A DNA stretch of 64,000 nucleotides. Source: Linnemannia hyalina (Eukaryota > Mortierellomycota > Mortierellomycetes > Mortierellales > Mortierellaceae). The notes below the pieces were generated by a model that did not search any database, had not been told where the DNA came from, and worked only from the letters and a program-made list of their open reading frames with translations. Shown here piece after piece: positions 46,301 to 58,500 of this stretch (position 1 is its first letter; every line of letters begins with the position of its first letter). Made by a program: the position numbers and the translations under genes. Where the stretch lies: NCBI GenBank assembly GCA_019671135.1, contig JAHRHY010000004.1:2790001-2854000 (forward strand). The letters are read 5' to 3'.

Positions 46301-48024
46301 TGAAAATGAGTTGGTCAATGTCAGACTCGGCCGTTGATGCCTGTGATGTCAAAACTACTTTCAGTGAGCCTTTTTATTGCAAGAGATCGACTTACTCATG
46401 CACACTCGGTCAAGAACTGACTCGGGCATCTCCAAATCACAATGGCTGCAGGCCAGATCAATATTCAACAGCGTGGCACTATGGGACACCAAATGTAAAG
46501 GTGACAAAGTGTCAATACCAAAGCATTCTGCGATCTCCAAACCCACTTTAGTCAACAGTGACAAGAGAGAGTCTTACTCGGTGCTAGTCTCCATAAACCC
46601 ATTATCTTCAGCACGCTTTATGACCCGATGGCGAGGTGCAGAGGGTGTAAAATGGAGGTAGTTCCTGTTATTGCAGCGAGGGTTAACGCACAAAAACGTC
46701 TGCGAGTATCTATTTTTTTTTTTGGTATCGTCAATTTGCGAAGTTCATTGGACGCGTTTCATTTCTACCGCTGTCTTGGATAATTTGTTGAGGATGTTTA
46801 TTTTTAGGCTGGACTTACATGATGTGTTCCGTCATGGATACGGAAGTGACTCGTCCAGAGAGTGTCACGAATCTTGAATAGCTGTCCTTGTCCTGAGTAA
46901 TGTCCTCCCTCGAAAACGACACCGTAGAAGCAATAGACGGCAAATTGCATCTACAAGTACGAAACGAAAATTGCAGTCAGACATCATTTCAAGGGTGCTC
47001 CTTGTCCACCGTTATCATCTTTTGCGCTCATCTAGATTCATCCCATCTCAACCTACTCTCGAAAACTAGGCGGGAGGTACTTGATCCGCAAACACACCCG
47101 AACCTGTTCAGCTAACAAGGAATTCTCATCAAGACTCATAAACTGCTGCAAAATCTGACAGCAGACCAGGTGGACATCCGGTTCGATCGACTCGATGTCG
47201 CACAGGAGCTTATTCCCGAGGTTTGCGCAAGTCTGTAAGAGCTCGAGTGGATCTATGGTTATCCTGATTACATATCGGGAAACAGCTCCTCCAGTCTAGC
47301 AGGGAGTAAGAAGACATGTCGTAAGAATAAGGGGAGAGGTGAGAGTGCACTATTGTTCCGGACTGGTGGTGCGTTTTAGTTACCTCGACTTTAGTGGCGT
47401 TGGACTCTGAGATGGCTTGTCGGATATCCATCATATGGTCCTGAGTGATATCTACACCATTGAGCAGCCAGAATGAAAAAGTTAGTGTACGCCACCAAAA
47501 CTCAGACATACTCTCACTGTAAATGGAAACCGAAGGTGCTTTCTTACAGAGCTTAATTTGTTCCTGCAGGGGCAGTTGTTCAGGGTCTGGAGGCAGGACA
47601 TGCTTGTCCACCGGGTGGATCCTATCAGGATGCTTCCTCCTCTACTCACAACCGCCACAGCATCAACAAAATAAAAGCATATTTTAGAAAAGCCAATCAG
47701 ACAAACCCCTCCCTCCGTCGTTCACAAGTGAAAAAGGTACGAGGCGAAAGATACATGACGCCACCAAACCTGTTCATGGCGCCTGCGAGCACTGGCAGCC
47801 GAAGGGTGAGGACACATGAACTGCTCTCGAAGAGACTTGGCGGTGATTTGGATGGGGGGGAAAGAAAAGTCTGATGAGGAGGCGAGTGATGGGACTCGTG
47901 AGTTGAGATGGGTGCTACTGTACCCCGAGTCAGCTATCGATGAGTCCATTTCATGGACATCTTGGTTCTGGCTCTGGCTACTGGCCGGAGTGGTGAAAGG
48001 ATGATCGTGAGGCAGAGCAGTCAT
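43342..48024 (-). CDS. MCMDC2: MCMDC2-like protein (meiotic MCM-domain protein)
   Basis: Twenty-two exons join in phase to 873 aa: 48024-47770, 47641-47512, 47451-47384, 47295-47081, 46950-46819, 46709-46578, 46478-46396, 46292-46209, 46116-45880, 45801-45747, 45653-45501, 45400-45309, 45217-45131, 45035-44849, 44747-44597, 44494-44463, 44357-44219, 44124-44081, 43981-43944, 43847-43699, 43605-43502, 43396-43342. Exon order parallels vertebrate MCMDC2. It has an N-terminal MCM fold (VSRYVIRITIDPLELL), a zinc-binding part (FLCVNPRC ... CSHC), the segment PTSIYRKLKLALLLS, a degraded ATPase core without a Walker A motif but with VVLFELDQLDKKAQ at the Walker B position, and the C-terminal helices MMMEETIAARWG. 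Animal MCMDC2 (fly MEI-217/MEI-218) promotes meiotic double-strand break repair and crossovers. The Ser-rich first 85 aa have no counterpart I know of. Confidence 0.85.
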
Positions 48025-48161
48025 ATTTTGCGTACTGTCAGGCGGTGCATGTCGCCGTATCTTGGTGGGATGGCGAAAGAGTAAAAGAAAGAACGAAACA
48101 AAAAAGTGCGATATAAGATTTTTTTATTTTATTTTGCCACCAAACTGCGGCCGCTACAGTC

Positions 48162-50667
48162 CTAAGACCGGTTCTCTTTGTCGTCGTGAACAAGCTCCTT
48201 TGCGTGCAACTGTACACTGTTACTATGCACTTTCTTGACCATTCTATACGAGCACACAAGTAATAGAAACGTATGTTAGCATAACGTTTATGGTCGCGAG
48301 AATGTTAAGAACGCGATGAAAAAGGATAAGAGACATACCCTGAACCAAATCCTGTGCCCAAAAGGGCTGCTGCGCCAAGAGTCGTCTGCCAGAGGTTGAG
48401 TCCAAGTTCCTGACTATACCACCGCTTATTCTCTTTGTCATCGCCCGCATCAATGTCAAGATCGCAGTTGTTATCTCCCTTGTTAGCCAAGGCTCCTCCA
48501 GACATGTTTTTGAACGAGTAGGACCTTGCGGAAGAATTGTTTTGACTGGAGCAAGACGGTTGGTTGGTGCCAATGGGTCGCAAGGGGGATGAGCCTCGGA
48601 TGAGGATACCGGTACGAAGGCCGACATGGAGTGGTGGGCACATTGTTCCTGCCATGCCGACTCTTGATACCGAAACATGTGATGCCAACGAGCGTTGGTC
48701 TAGAGCCCTCGAAAAGAATCCTTGATGCGGTTCAGGAATAGGGCACCGTCTCCTCCTTGTCCGAGATGGTGTAGATGCTCCTGAGCTGGAAGGTGATGAG
48801 TGGGGCGAGGACGAACGAGACGAGAACGTCGAAGAGTGCCCATCGCCTGACTTGAGGGGTGGCTCCTTTGCTGCATGGTCCAGAATTGATTGTGCTTTGA
48901 CACTCCAGGAGACATATCTTGTTGCCAGGAGTGACGAGGGGCCTTGTAGCACTTTGTTTGCGGCAGAGTCTGGCGGGGTGTGTGACTTGGAATAATGTGG
49001 TGAATTGAGAGGAGTGGTCGATCCAGAGAATGTCGGGTCGCTGCTGTTGAGCGTTGTCGATTCGATATCATAGTAATGTTCACGCATGGGCTGGCCTGTG
49101 GAAAGAATTCCTCTGTGGCAGACCTTCTTTTGTCGTCCTACCTCAGAATCTGAAGATGCACTGTCGTAGTCTCTCGAGATGGGAGTGATGGCACCGTGAA
49201 AGTAGTGAGGCGAAAGGTCACCGAGGATCGATTCAGGGTTTGAGGGGCGAAGGTGGGGTGAGCTTGAGGAGGAGTAGTAGAGGTGGGTTGGTGAGGCAGG
49301 TACGAGAGGAGAAGATCGCTGGGATCGGGTGTCGACAGTGTAGATCTTTCTTGGACGGTTGCGCCTCTGTCTGAACCTTGGCCGTGGTCCCGAAGACAGC
49401 AGTGTTGACAGACTAATAATAGGAATCATGAGGTTGTTAAAGTACAGTTAATATATGCAGGTGCTACAAGTGACATGCTGCAGCTTGCGTGGCACAAGAA
49501 AGAAAGAAAGAAGACAGCCGACCATTGGCCATTCATGGTTCATCATCCATATGAATGTGATATGCTGATGCGGGTAACCAATCAGCGTCCAGAAAATGAG
49601 AAACGGCTGTTACTTTTTTCATCCCGCCCAGTCAAACCAGGCCAGGGACGCAAACGCAAAAAAAGTAAAGGGGGTGGTAAAAAAAAAAAGCCAAGACGAC
49701 ATGTCGCAATGTCGCCGCATTCTGTCAACTTCTGTGGCACTATCCTCCACAAGTGGTTACACTCGTCTCTTTTGTCCTTTTTTTTTTTCTTCCTTTTCGG
49801 CCTCCTGTCCCATGTCAAAAATGACAGAAGGTCAAAGCCCAGGAAAGATAAGACGCGAGGAAAGGGGGGGAAGATGGGATGATAACAAGAGGGATATGTA
49901 GCTTAGTAGGGGGTTACTTTTATTTCCTTACCTGGCACGAAGGGCTTCCTCTGCTTGCTCCTGTTCCTGCGAGGAATGGTGGGAGGACGAAGACGATGAG
50001 GCGGGGAAGCCGGCGTAGTCTCCTTTGCCAGCAAAGGCAAGGGGTCTTCCAGGAGGATGTTGATGATGTTGCTGCTGGTATGAATGTTGATTGTGATATT
50101 GAATTTGTTGCTGATGGAGGAGCTGTTGCTGTTGGTACTGGTGCTGGAGAAGCTCTTCTTCGTCATAGTAGTAAGGGGGCGAGTCATAGATCATGTCATC
50201 TTCTCCGTCCATGTCAGAGTAGTCGATTTCAGAGTAATCGTCCTCCAGGAGTTCTCTCGCCGAGAGAGAAATCCACGAGCCTGTCGGTGTACATTTATAT
50301 TTTTCATGAGATGGAGCACATGGTTAGATACCGGTTGCATAACTCTTTCACCAAAGTACTTTGATGGTGGTTTGTCGAACTGCAGAAACCGTGAAAGAAC
50401 AAAAAAAAATGAGTCGAGTCGCGACCACACTAACATGTTATAGAGTAAGTGTCATGAGAGTGCAGTTATTGGTTATAGAGAAGTGAACTTGCCTTCACCG
50501 CAGGGCGAGTCTGTGCCAGAGAGGACTTGTGGCCTTGGGGAGGGGGCGGCAGAAGGGTGGTTGGATGGCTCGAGGTAGTCTGCGGTGTCTGGGAAGAGGA
50601 ATGCTGAGGCAGTTCGTGACCTGTGGACGTTCTTTCCGTGGGCTGCTATTGCTGCTGAGGTCGACAT
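48162..50667 (-). CDS. Unrecognised 559-aa protein with Gln-rich part and C-terminal membrane segment
   Basis: Four exons join in phase: 50667-50493, 50280-49932, 49412-48339, 48243-48162. Exon 1 may end six bases earlier (50499, GT donor gtgaag) or at 50493 (GC donor gcaagt); both keep phase. The protein has a short N-terminus, an acidic Tyr/Asp/Glu part (SEIDYSDMDGEDDM), a Gln/His-rich run, and then about 350 residues of Ser/Pro/Arg-rich disorder. One hydrophobic glycine-rich segment (LWQTTLGAAALLGTGFGSG) precedes a short charged tail. The layout suggests a tail-anchored membrane protein with a long disordered cytosolic part. I know no family for it. It ends 137 bp upstream of the MCMDC2-like start on the same strand. 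Confidence 0.6.
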
Positions 50668-51811
50668 GTCGCAGTTGTGTGTTTGTTGCTGTATTATTGT
50701 AGTTGAAGAAATTAAGAGGTTTCTGGATGAAGATGTTATGCTGGTTACTGTTGGAGAGAGAGAGAGGAAAGAGGAGAGAGGAGAGAGGTGAAGCGAAGAA
50801 CAAAGGGAGACAAAAGAAATGGGGCAGAGAGGTTAAAAAGGTTAAGACGAGGTGGTGACTGCGTTCTGCGGGGAGTCAAGTGGGCGAAGTGAAGAGAGAG
50901 AGAGCACGTTGTGTCAATGTATGTGTAACTGTGTTGTATGTAGGGTGTCTGTAAGGTGTAGATGGAAGATGGATAGCAAGACAAAGAGGATGGATGGTGG
51001 TGGTGGTGATGATGGATGGATGGAATGAGAGAAAAGAGGAAAAAGTCAAGTCATGAAGACGAGAAACAAAAGAAGAAACAACCCCAGCAAAATATATATG
51101 TGTAATACCGTGCAGAGGATGAAGACGGGTAAAGAAGAAAAAGATTAGGAGGGGCGACACAGAACTGGCCTGTTGGAATTGAGCAGATGACCTTCTTTTT
51201 TTCATTAGATATTTAGCCAGTGTACTCGTCACTCGCTTGTTCACTTGCGCACTTGTCCACTTGCTCACTCGACTACCTCTCTACTCCTGCTGCGGTGGAG
51301 TAGCAACCCTCCTGCTACTAACTAACGTGCGCCACGGGTCATTATTCATTGCATTGTCTTGACGCTAGCACTGAAATGGGGCTTGTGCTTATTTTGCTTT
51401 CCCTTTTCGTTGCGTCTCTTTGCTTTTGCTTAGCTTTATGGGCAGGGTTTGTCTCAATTGATCAAGGAAGGGAGAGTGCCTGGTGATGATGATGATGAAA
51501 GTTCCTTGTAATATGATAATATGATAATGCCCCCAGTTCATATTGCCTCGATTGGCACCGAAGAAGCAAGAACGTGAGAAATGAGCATAATTGTGAATAT
51601 AGGATAGGGGCAAGTAATAAATGAGACGAAGAAGACGAAGACGAAGAAGGACAGCAATTGAAATGAGCAAGGTGCATGGGCCTATCTGTCCTGTTCCTTT
51701 CTTTATATGGATCCCCTGCTTGACTGACATATATATTGCATGCATACCTTCTACACTCAATTTGCCAAGTCATAAAAGTCATAAAAGTCATAGTAAAGTT
51801 AGCAACAACAA
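50668..51811. other. Divergent intergenic region
   Basis: Contains gagaga and gatgg tracts just upstream of the ATG at 50667 and a gaagac run near 51627-51650. No gene is supported. Confidence 0.5.
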
Positions 51812-53834
51812 ATGCCAAGCAACCCAAGCGACTCCGCAAGTCGACAAATTCGCCTTGGCTTAGCTCAAGTGTATGTTTATTTCCACACTAACTGTACTCT
51901 GTCTGTCTGTCAGTCAGTCTGTTGATAAGCTTTCTCTTTGCCCTTCCTTCCTTCCCTCTTCTTTCTTCTTCTTCCCTTCTCCTTCATTCCACTCCCCCAT
52001 TCTCCACTCCAAAAAAATAAATAAGCAAAAGTAAACAACCTCCTTCCTCTTTTTTACTCACACCCCTACATTCTCCTACTCCCACCCAACAGTACAACCA
52101 TCGATCAACTCGCACAGCACCTCCACCTTTCCGGACTCATCAGGATTACAAAACAAAGGGGGCACGACTATCCAACCGAAACCCTCAGAACGAAAACCAA
52201 GGCTTGCCCCTTCCAGCCAGTACCTAATACCCAGTACCCCCCTCCTCCATAAGAGACTTCGAATGTCGCCCTCGTCGCGCCTCGAGGCAAGGAGCCAGGC
52301 CAGGGCTATCCCCCTCGTCACCATTTCCCTCGCACGGGGTCATCTCCGACAGACACGACTCGTTTCTTCTCATGACAACAACCAGTCCGCGGTCGAGCAG
52401 GATCTCGACCAGGACCATGATCGCACCCAAAACCATAACAACAGCAACAACGGAGACCATCCCCCGTCGTACGATTCTATCACCACATCATCGCCAGCAT
52501 CATCAAGGACAACAGGAGAAGAGTCACTGCAGGAAAGTCGACTCGCTTCTCCGAGCAACGTCGCCCTGACCGAGGCCGTCCTCCACCTCTCCCGGACCCT
52601 GGTCACCCCCGCCCCACCCAAACCCCGTCCGCAGCCATCCTGGCTCTTCATGATGATCTACAGCTGGACCCATACCCAAAAGACCGCCACCCGGCTCTAC
52701 CACATCCTGACCACACCCAGCATACTCCTCCAGCACATCCAGGGCCAAAACGACCAGGTCCACCACAAGAAACAGCGCAAGAGTATTCAGCAAATCACAG
52801 AGGAGCAGGACAGGATGGAGGACGACCCCGATATGCGCTTTGGGGCAGTAACTGAAATGGTGCCTGTCAGCATGATGAACACTCGCAGTGTAGCCTCCAT
52901 GGCTGACGAAGCATTACCTCCGTCTTCTCAGGATCCAATGGAATTGGCGTCATCGTCATTGCTCGGAGATGATTTTACGGAAGACTCGGCCTTGCCTCGG
53001 AAACCCAAGCGGCGGATCGAATCTTACGCCAACCCGTTTGCACCTACTACCAACGACTTTGACCCACAAGAGGACGACGAGGGCTGGCTCGGAATGGGTG
53101 AGGAGTCTTCAGTGGATGGCGTCACAAAGACCAACTCTGTCCGGTTGACGTCGCCAACGTTCTCCCATGCATTCCGAGGACAGATTCCAGATTTTACGAC
53201 CTCGTCGCTCGGTCCAGCCATGGACCCTTGTCAGTTTGAGAGCGAATCTTCTCCACGGAGTGATGCCCTCCCAGTACCATCCTTTTCGACTGACTCAATA
53301 TTCAACCGCTCCACGGGGGTCACCCTTGACCGCCCTTCATCAAGGGCATCGATCAATTCTCAATCTACAGCATCCAACTATGTGACCCCACCGTCTTCGA
53401 TGGTTTCGCCTGCACCGTCGGCCAACTCGAACAGGACTCTTGTGTCTTTACAGACCCCACGACAGGATAAAGTACCTTCTCACTGGGAGCAACAGGACAC
53501 AATTATGACAACTGAACCCCAGGAGGAGGACGAGGAAGAACAAGGCAATGAATACCTCGTCTCTGCAGCATCGTCGATCTACCATGACCTCCCCTCTGAC
53601 GAGGAGTACCCGTCGGTATGGTCTGATCAGTCGAGTAGCTACCGTGAACATCACCAGGCAGCTGCAATTCAGTTCCCGACCATTGTTCGATCCTCCACGG
53701 CCTCGTTCACAGATGTATCGTCGTCCATTGCCATCAGCTCCGCTTCTCCACCGACACTCATCCCTCCAGCCCCTCCCATCTTATCTTCGTCAGCCAGTAT
53801 TCGTTCCTTTGAAACCGCTCTCTCTATCTCTTGA
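51812..53834 (+). CDS. Unrecognised Ser/Thr-rich protein, about 573 aa
   Basis: The large open frame 52263-53834 is certainly coding by codon bias. A better model adds an upstream start: exon 51812-51870 (MPSNPSDSASRQIRLGLAQ), exon 52093-52219 and exon 52299-53834, all in phase with GT-AG introns. The last intron (52220-52298) is short and the least sure; without it, translation would start at 52263 and give 523 aa. The protein has a moderately ordered N-terminal part (RQIRLGLAQ, IDQLAQHLHLSGLIRI), a hydrophobic/aromatic stretch SWLFMMIYSW, and long acidic and Ser/Pro-rich disorder. It shows no known domain. It converges on the maleylacetoacetate isomerase gene with 177 bp between stop codons. 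Confidence 0.6.
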
Positions 53835-54011
53835 ACGATATGCATGTTGACGACAGCAAAGCAAAGCAAAGGGAGAATAAAGCAAAGATTCCTAAACAAA
53901 ACATGCCATATGCACAGCGTCATGCGATTAGTTGTGTTGTTTATGAGATAAGCAAAATGGCTTTTTAATGCAAGAGGAAAGAAGGAAGCACCTGCTGAAG
54001 TGGGGATATGT

Positions 54012-55572
54012 TTAACGAAGGTCAGCAGGGCAGTCAATCTGCTGGGAGGGATGGGCGGCCTTGAACTCGGGCAGGTCGCTCAAAGTGGCATTGATGCGCG
54101 AGATGATTGGGAAGGCTGACATGTCAACGCCAAAGCTATCGTGTTTTGTCCAGTCCAGTTCCAGCAATAACAATAAAAAAACAAGGAGAATAAAGAAGTC
54201 AGTGACAAAGGACACTTGATTACGGCAATTTTAGCCATTGGTGAAAGAATGACAGGCAAAAAAGAGTGCGCGCAAGAACCTACCGGACACCGTTGTAGAC
54301 CTGGGGGACGAGGGCCAAATCGGCCATGGTGATCGAATCACCAAAAGAGTAAACGCCAGCCGTCTTCTGAAGCATGATCTCCAACGCTAATTTGTCACAA
54401 AATAAGAAATGAACGTTCAGGGTCAAGTTAAAGTCATGTCATGGTTTGAGCAAGGCTCTCTTCTCTTACACCCATGCACCCACGCACCCACGCACCCACG
54501 CTGCATCCACGCACCCAAGCACTCCAAAAACCAAACTGCGCTCACTCCCTTTGCTCTCGATATTTTTGAATTTTTGCATAAGGGGTTTGGTTGGTTGATT
54601 AGGAGTGATGGATTGTTGACTGATGGGAGAACAACGTACCTTTGAAGCCCTCGGCAAAAAAGTGTTTGGCCCACTCGACCTTCTTTTCGTCGCCGACGTA
54701 GTTGAGGATGCGGAGGTTGGTGAGGGGCTGAATGTCTGATGCCACTGCCTGCACCAATGCGCGGACCTATTTAGTTGTTGGGTTTTGAGTGCGTGGGAAG
54801 GAAAGAGAATGGTTGAGTTGGAGAAGAAAAAAAAAAAGTGTTGCTGTTGAAGAATCCTCCTGCATTGTGATGTGGTAGTAACCGGTTGAAAAGTCAAGGA
54901 TGATGCAGTCGTGCAGGGAAAAAACAAGAGTAGAGAATCCAAGCAAAGTCATCTTGATCCTGTTACCGTTGCGCGCTCAAGAGGATCCTTGGGAAGCAAA
55001 GCGTGTCCTAAAAGGTATTGTCAGTGAGAGAAACATGGGGAAGAAAAAATTAGTCGCCCGTGGGAAAATGATGGCATCCACCCCCACAAAACACAAACAA
55101 CGCGCACACATTCAACACAACACGCAGCAAGGCAATTGGAGTGTTGCGAGGAGGAGATGAGAGAGCGTACCAGGCTGGGTCTCGTCGATGTACTCGAGGA
55201 TGCTGACGGACTGGATCAGGGTCTGGCCGGTCTTGTTATCGATGTAGGCGGGGACGAATCCGAAAGGCTGGATCTTGAGATACTCTTCCGATTTCTACAA
55301 GTTGAGATCCGTTGTTGTGGTTAGTACTCTACTTTCATTGTCTTTGTCACTGGATCAATTGGCCTTTTTGAAAACTCAGTCTACGATGGGTTGTCCAGGT
55401 ATGAACTTGAGAAGGAAGGTCAAAGGCGTACCTGCTCGCCCTTGAGGAGATTGATGGGATGGACTTCATAGTCAATTTTCTTGAGGTTGAGTGCGATCCT
55501 GACGCGCCACGAGCACGAGGAGCGGAAGTAGGCGTAGAGGACGGGCTTGTCAGCGGTTGCGTGTGTTGCCAT
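54012..55572 (-). CDS. Maleylacetoacetate isomerase (zeta-class GST)
   Basis: Six exons (55572-55432, 55294-55171, 55007-54967, 54766-54640, 54386-54284, 54135-54012) give 219 aa, the usual length. The zeta-class active-site motif [11 protein letters not shown] is at residues 18-28, followed by the thioredoxin-fold cis-Pro and [11 protein letters not shown] for glutathione binding. The helical C-domain has [16 protein letters not shown]. The enzyme isomerises maleylacetoacetate to fumarylacetoacetate with glutathione in tyrosine and phenylalanine breakdown. No other gene of that pathway is in the window. The first exon lies 610 bp from the divergent metacaspase start. A (gaaa/gaat)n repeat sits in its 5' flank (about 55600-55665). 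Confidence 0.95.
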
Positions 55573-56182
55573 TGTGTGTTGTTGTCTTTGGTTGGTTTGT
55601 TGAATGAAGGAAGGAAGGAAAGAATGAATGAATGAAAGAAAGAATGAATGAAAGAAAGAAAGAGAAATAAGCGCTTGCTCTGCCCTTAATGCACGTGCAG
55701 CTGAAATGCAACATATTATGTTTATCATTGCAGACTAGTTAGTCATTCCTTGTCACTCTATCATCTCTGACTCTCTATGACACTACACCTAGAAGCCGCC
55801 TAGTTGGCGACTTTGTATATATATATTTAGTTGTACCATGGTAATAACATCAATCATCACTGCTTCAACTCTCGTCCCCGTTCTATACTTCACTGTCCCA
55901 GTCTTCGCCTGTTGCAAGAAATAAGGACGATGATTGCAGGTGTTTCAGCCACGGCCGTCTAATTGGCTGGCTATTCGCGGGCCTTATTTGGGTGATGTCG
56001 TGGTCCAGCCGACCCCTTTACTTCTCTACTTCTTTCTACCTTTTCTTCTCTTCTCTTCCTTTCTTCTCTTCTTCTCCTCTTCTTTTCCCTGTTCCATTCC
56101 CACCCCTTCTTTCTTCACCCACTCACTCTCACCCACACAAGAACACAAGGACTCAAGAACACAGGCAAAAGGACAAAGCAAG
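55573..56182. promoter_or_regulatory. Divergent promoter region (isomerase and metacaspase)
   Basis: Contains a gaaagaatgaat repeat near the isomerase and a long pyrimidine tract (56014-56130) before the metacaspase ATG. No defined site could be assigned. Confidence 0.45.
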
Positions 56183-58217
56183 ATGTATCCAGGACAACAA
56201 TACCACCAGCAACAACAGCAACAACAGCAACACGGTTATGCGCCACCGCAAGGGAACCCTCAGTACGGATACGCTCCCCCAGGCGGCAACGCTCCCCCTC
56301 CCCAGGGCTATTACTCCAACCCTTACCCACCACAACAGCAAAACCCAGGCTACCCTGCCTACCCTCAACAGCAACAGCAGTTCTACCCTCCTCCTGCCTC
56401 GCCTTACGGTTATCCTCCACCCGGTGGGAACTATGCTCCTCCTCAGCAGCAGCAGCAGCAATATGCTCCGCCTGTTGCCCCAATGACCCATCACCCGGTA
56501 TGTGCTTGCCCTTTTCCTTTCCAGCATGGTTGTGAGCGTATGATTTCCCAGGAAATGGATAGCTTAAGAACCATGCCAAAGGTCCAAAGAAAAATATCGC
56601 ACCATCTTAGTTTGGGTTCAAGGAACAAAGTGGGAGCGAATGGCCGATCACAGTGACTCGCTGCATTTCACAACCACTTATCTCTCTCCCTAACACCATG
56701 TCCCGTACAATAGATTGCACCCGCACATGTACCTCCTCCTCCCGAGGGCTGGGCAGTCCGCCAGAGTACCGTTCGTGCACCACCCACGGATTTCAAGCTC
56801 TCTAACTGTCAGGGTCGCAAGCGCGCCCTCTTCATCGGAATCAACTATTTCGGACAGGGTAGCGAGCTCCGAGGATGTATCAACGATGTCAAGAACATCA
56901 AGACGTTCATTATGAAGAACTATGGGTTCAAGGAGGAGGATACTATCTCGTTGACCGATGATCAGCAGGACTCGAGTCGTATTCCCACCCATGCAAATAT
57001 CCTTGAGGCTATGCGGTGGTTGGTCCGTGACGCCCGTCCTGATGATTCGTACGTTTTTTGTTGCGATATGTTGTTCGTCTTTGACTCACACGCACGTATC
57101 TCTTGGAAGGGACACTCCATTTGCCCCAAACCACAAAAAGTCTCAAAGAAAGCATTGAATCATCTCCAGCTCATCAAGGGTAAAGACAGTCAGGCGAGTA
57201 CATATGACTGACACAGCCATTTGCTTCTCGTAGATTCTTCTTCCATTACAGTGGACACGGAGGGCAGGCCAAGGACGAGGACGGCGACGAAGACGATGGC
57301 TTTGACGAGACAATCTACCCTGTGGACCACGAGGCAGCAGGCGTGATTGTGGACGACGAGATGCATGCGATCCTCGTCAACCCCTTGCCAGCAGGATGCC
57401 GTTTGACCGCTATCATGGACTGCTGTCACTCTGGATCAGCTCTCGATCTTCCTTACATTTACAGCACTACGGGTAACTTGAAGGAACCCAATATGATGGC
57501 AGATGTTGGTCAAGGAGTCTTGGTTGCTGGTATGGCGTATTTGAAGGGTGATACGGGCGGTATGCTTCGTGGATTGGGTGATTTGGGCAAGAAGCTGTTG
57601 ACGTCGAGAAACCACCGTGATAAGTCTTTGGACAACAAGTCTAGCCCGGCCGACTGTATTATGCTCAGTGGGTACGTTGCACGATTTGCTCGTGTCGAAT
57701 GTTCTCGTCGTGTTGGTTTCACATACCTGGTATTTGCTCTCATATTTCTTACCACTTTGTTTTCTGACGTGAATGGCATATAGATGCAAGGATACTCAGA
57801 CCTCTGCCGATGCACACGAGCAGGTACGTGTTGGATATTGTCGATCGTGTCATTAGATATATCAGCCAGCTTGCGGTGACCCATTCTCTAACAACAATCT
57901 CTTATTTTCAATTGCTATTCCTTTCTAATAGAGCTTTGGAATGACCGGAGCCATGACTTTTGCGTTCATCACAGCGTAAGTATCCCTTGACAAGTGTCGG
58001 CGTGAAAAAGTCCTCAGCGGAGATCAACAGGATGTGTATCATATCGTCATCGCATCTAACACGTTTCTATGCAAATGATAGCTTGACGGCGAACCCACAA
58101 CAGAGCTACTTGGAGTTGCTGAACAGCATCCGCGATATCCTGCGCGCCAAGTACGAGCAGAAGCCTCAGCTGAGCTCGAGTCATCCCTGCGACCTCAGTC
58201 TCCTCTTTACCATGTAG
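56183..58217 (+). CDS. MCA1: Type I metacaspase
   Basis: Six exons (56183-56497, 56714-57048, 57234-57671, 57784-57823, 57932-57975, 58082-58217) give 435 aa. The Pro/Gln/Tyr-rich prodomain (about residues 1-105, polyQ encoded by CAG/CAA) is typical of fungal Yca1-type enzymes. The caspase fold starts at [15 protein letters not shown]. The catalytic His lies in HYSGHGG (His225) and the nucleophile in DCCHSG (Cys281). Metacaspases cleave after Arg or Lys, need calcium, and act in protein quality control and stress-induced cell death. The Asp-rich loop ([16 protein letters not shown]) is as in the family. The C-terminus ends CDLSLLFTM; all catalytic residues are present. Confidence 0.96.
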
Positions 58218-58500
58218 AGCATGGCTGTCCTGCTTCCTTTGTGTTATTTCAACAGTTGCTACTAATTTCAGAGAGTGGCGGAGCGGAAAAATGAAAAAAA
58301 TAAAAAAAAATAAAAATTATATCACACTCGTGTGGCTGTCAGACCATTTTTTCACGTTTCTTGTTCCTGAGCCGCATATTCCTCTCCTTACGCTCCTCCT
58401 CGTCACCCCCATCCTCCATCAACACTCGCCGACTCTTGGCCCGATATAAAACCACAGCCACACCCTCTCAAACAAGGATACATCAAGAAGAAAAAAAACT

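Noticed and set aside
46819..46950. Frame MQFAVYCFYGVVFEGGHYSG in the MCMDC2-like gene
   Set aside because: It is open but out of phase; the neighbouring frame (SIASTVSFSRED ... SGRVTSVSMTEHI) fits exon phases and the MCMDC2 pattern.
52263..52298. ATG at 52263 as the sure start of the Ser/Thr-rich protein
   Set aside because: Kept only as an alternative, because upstream exons at 51812 and 52093 give a coherent, in-phase N-terminus.
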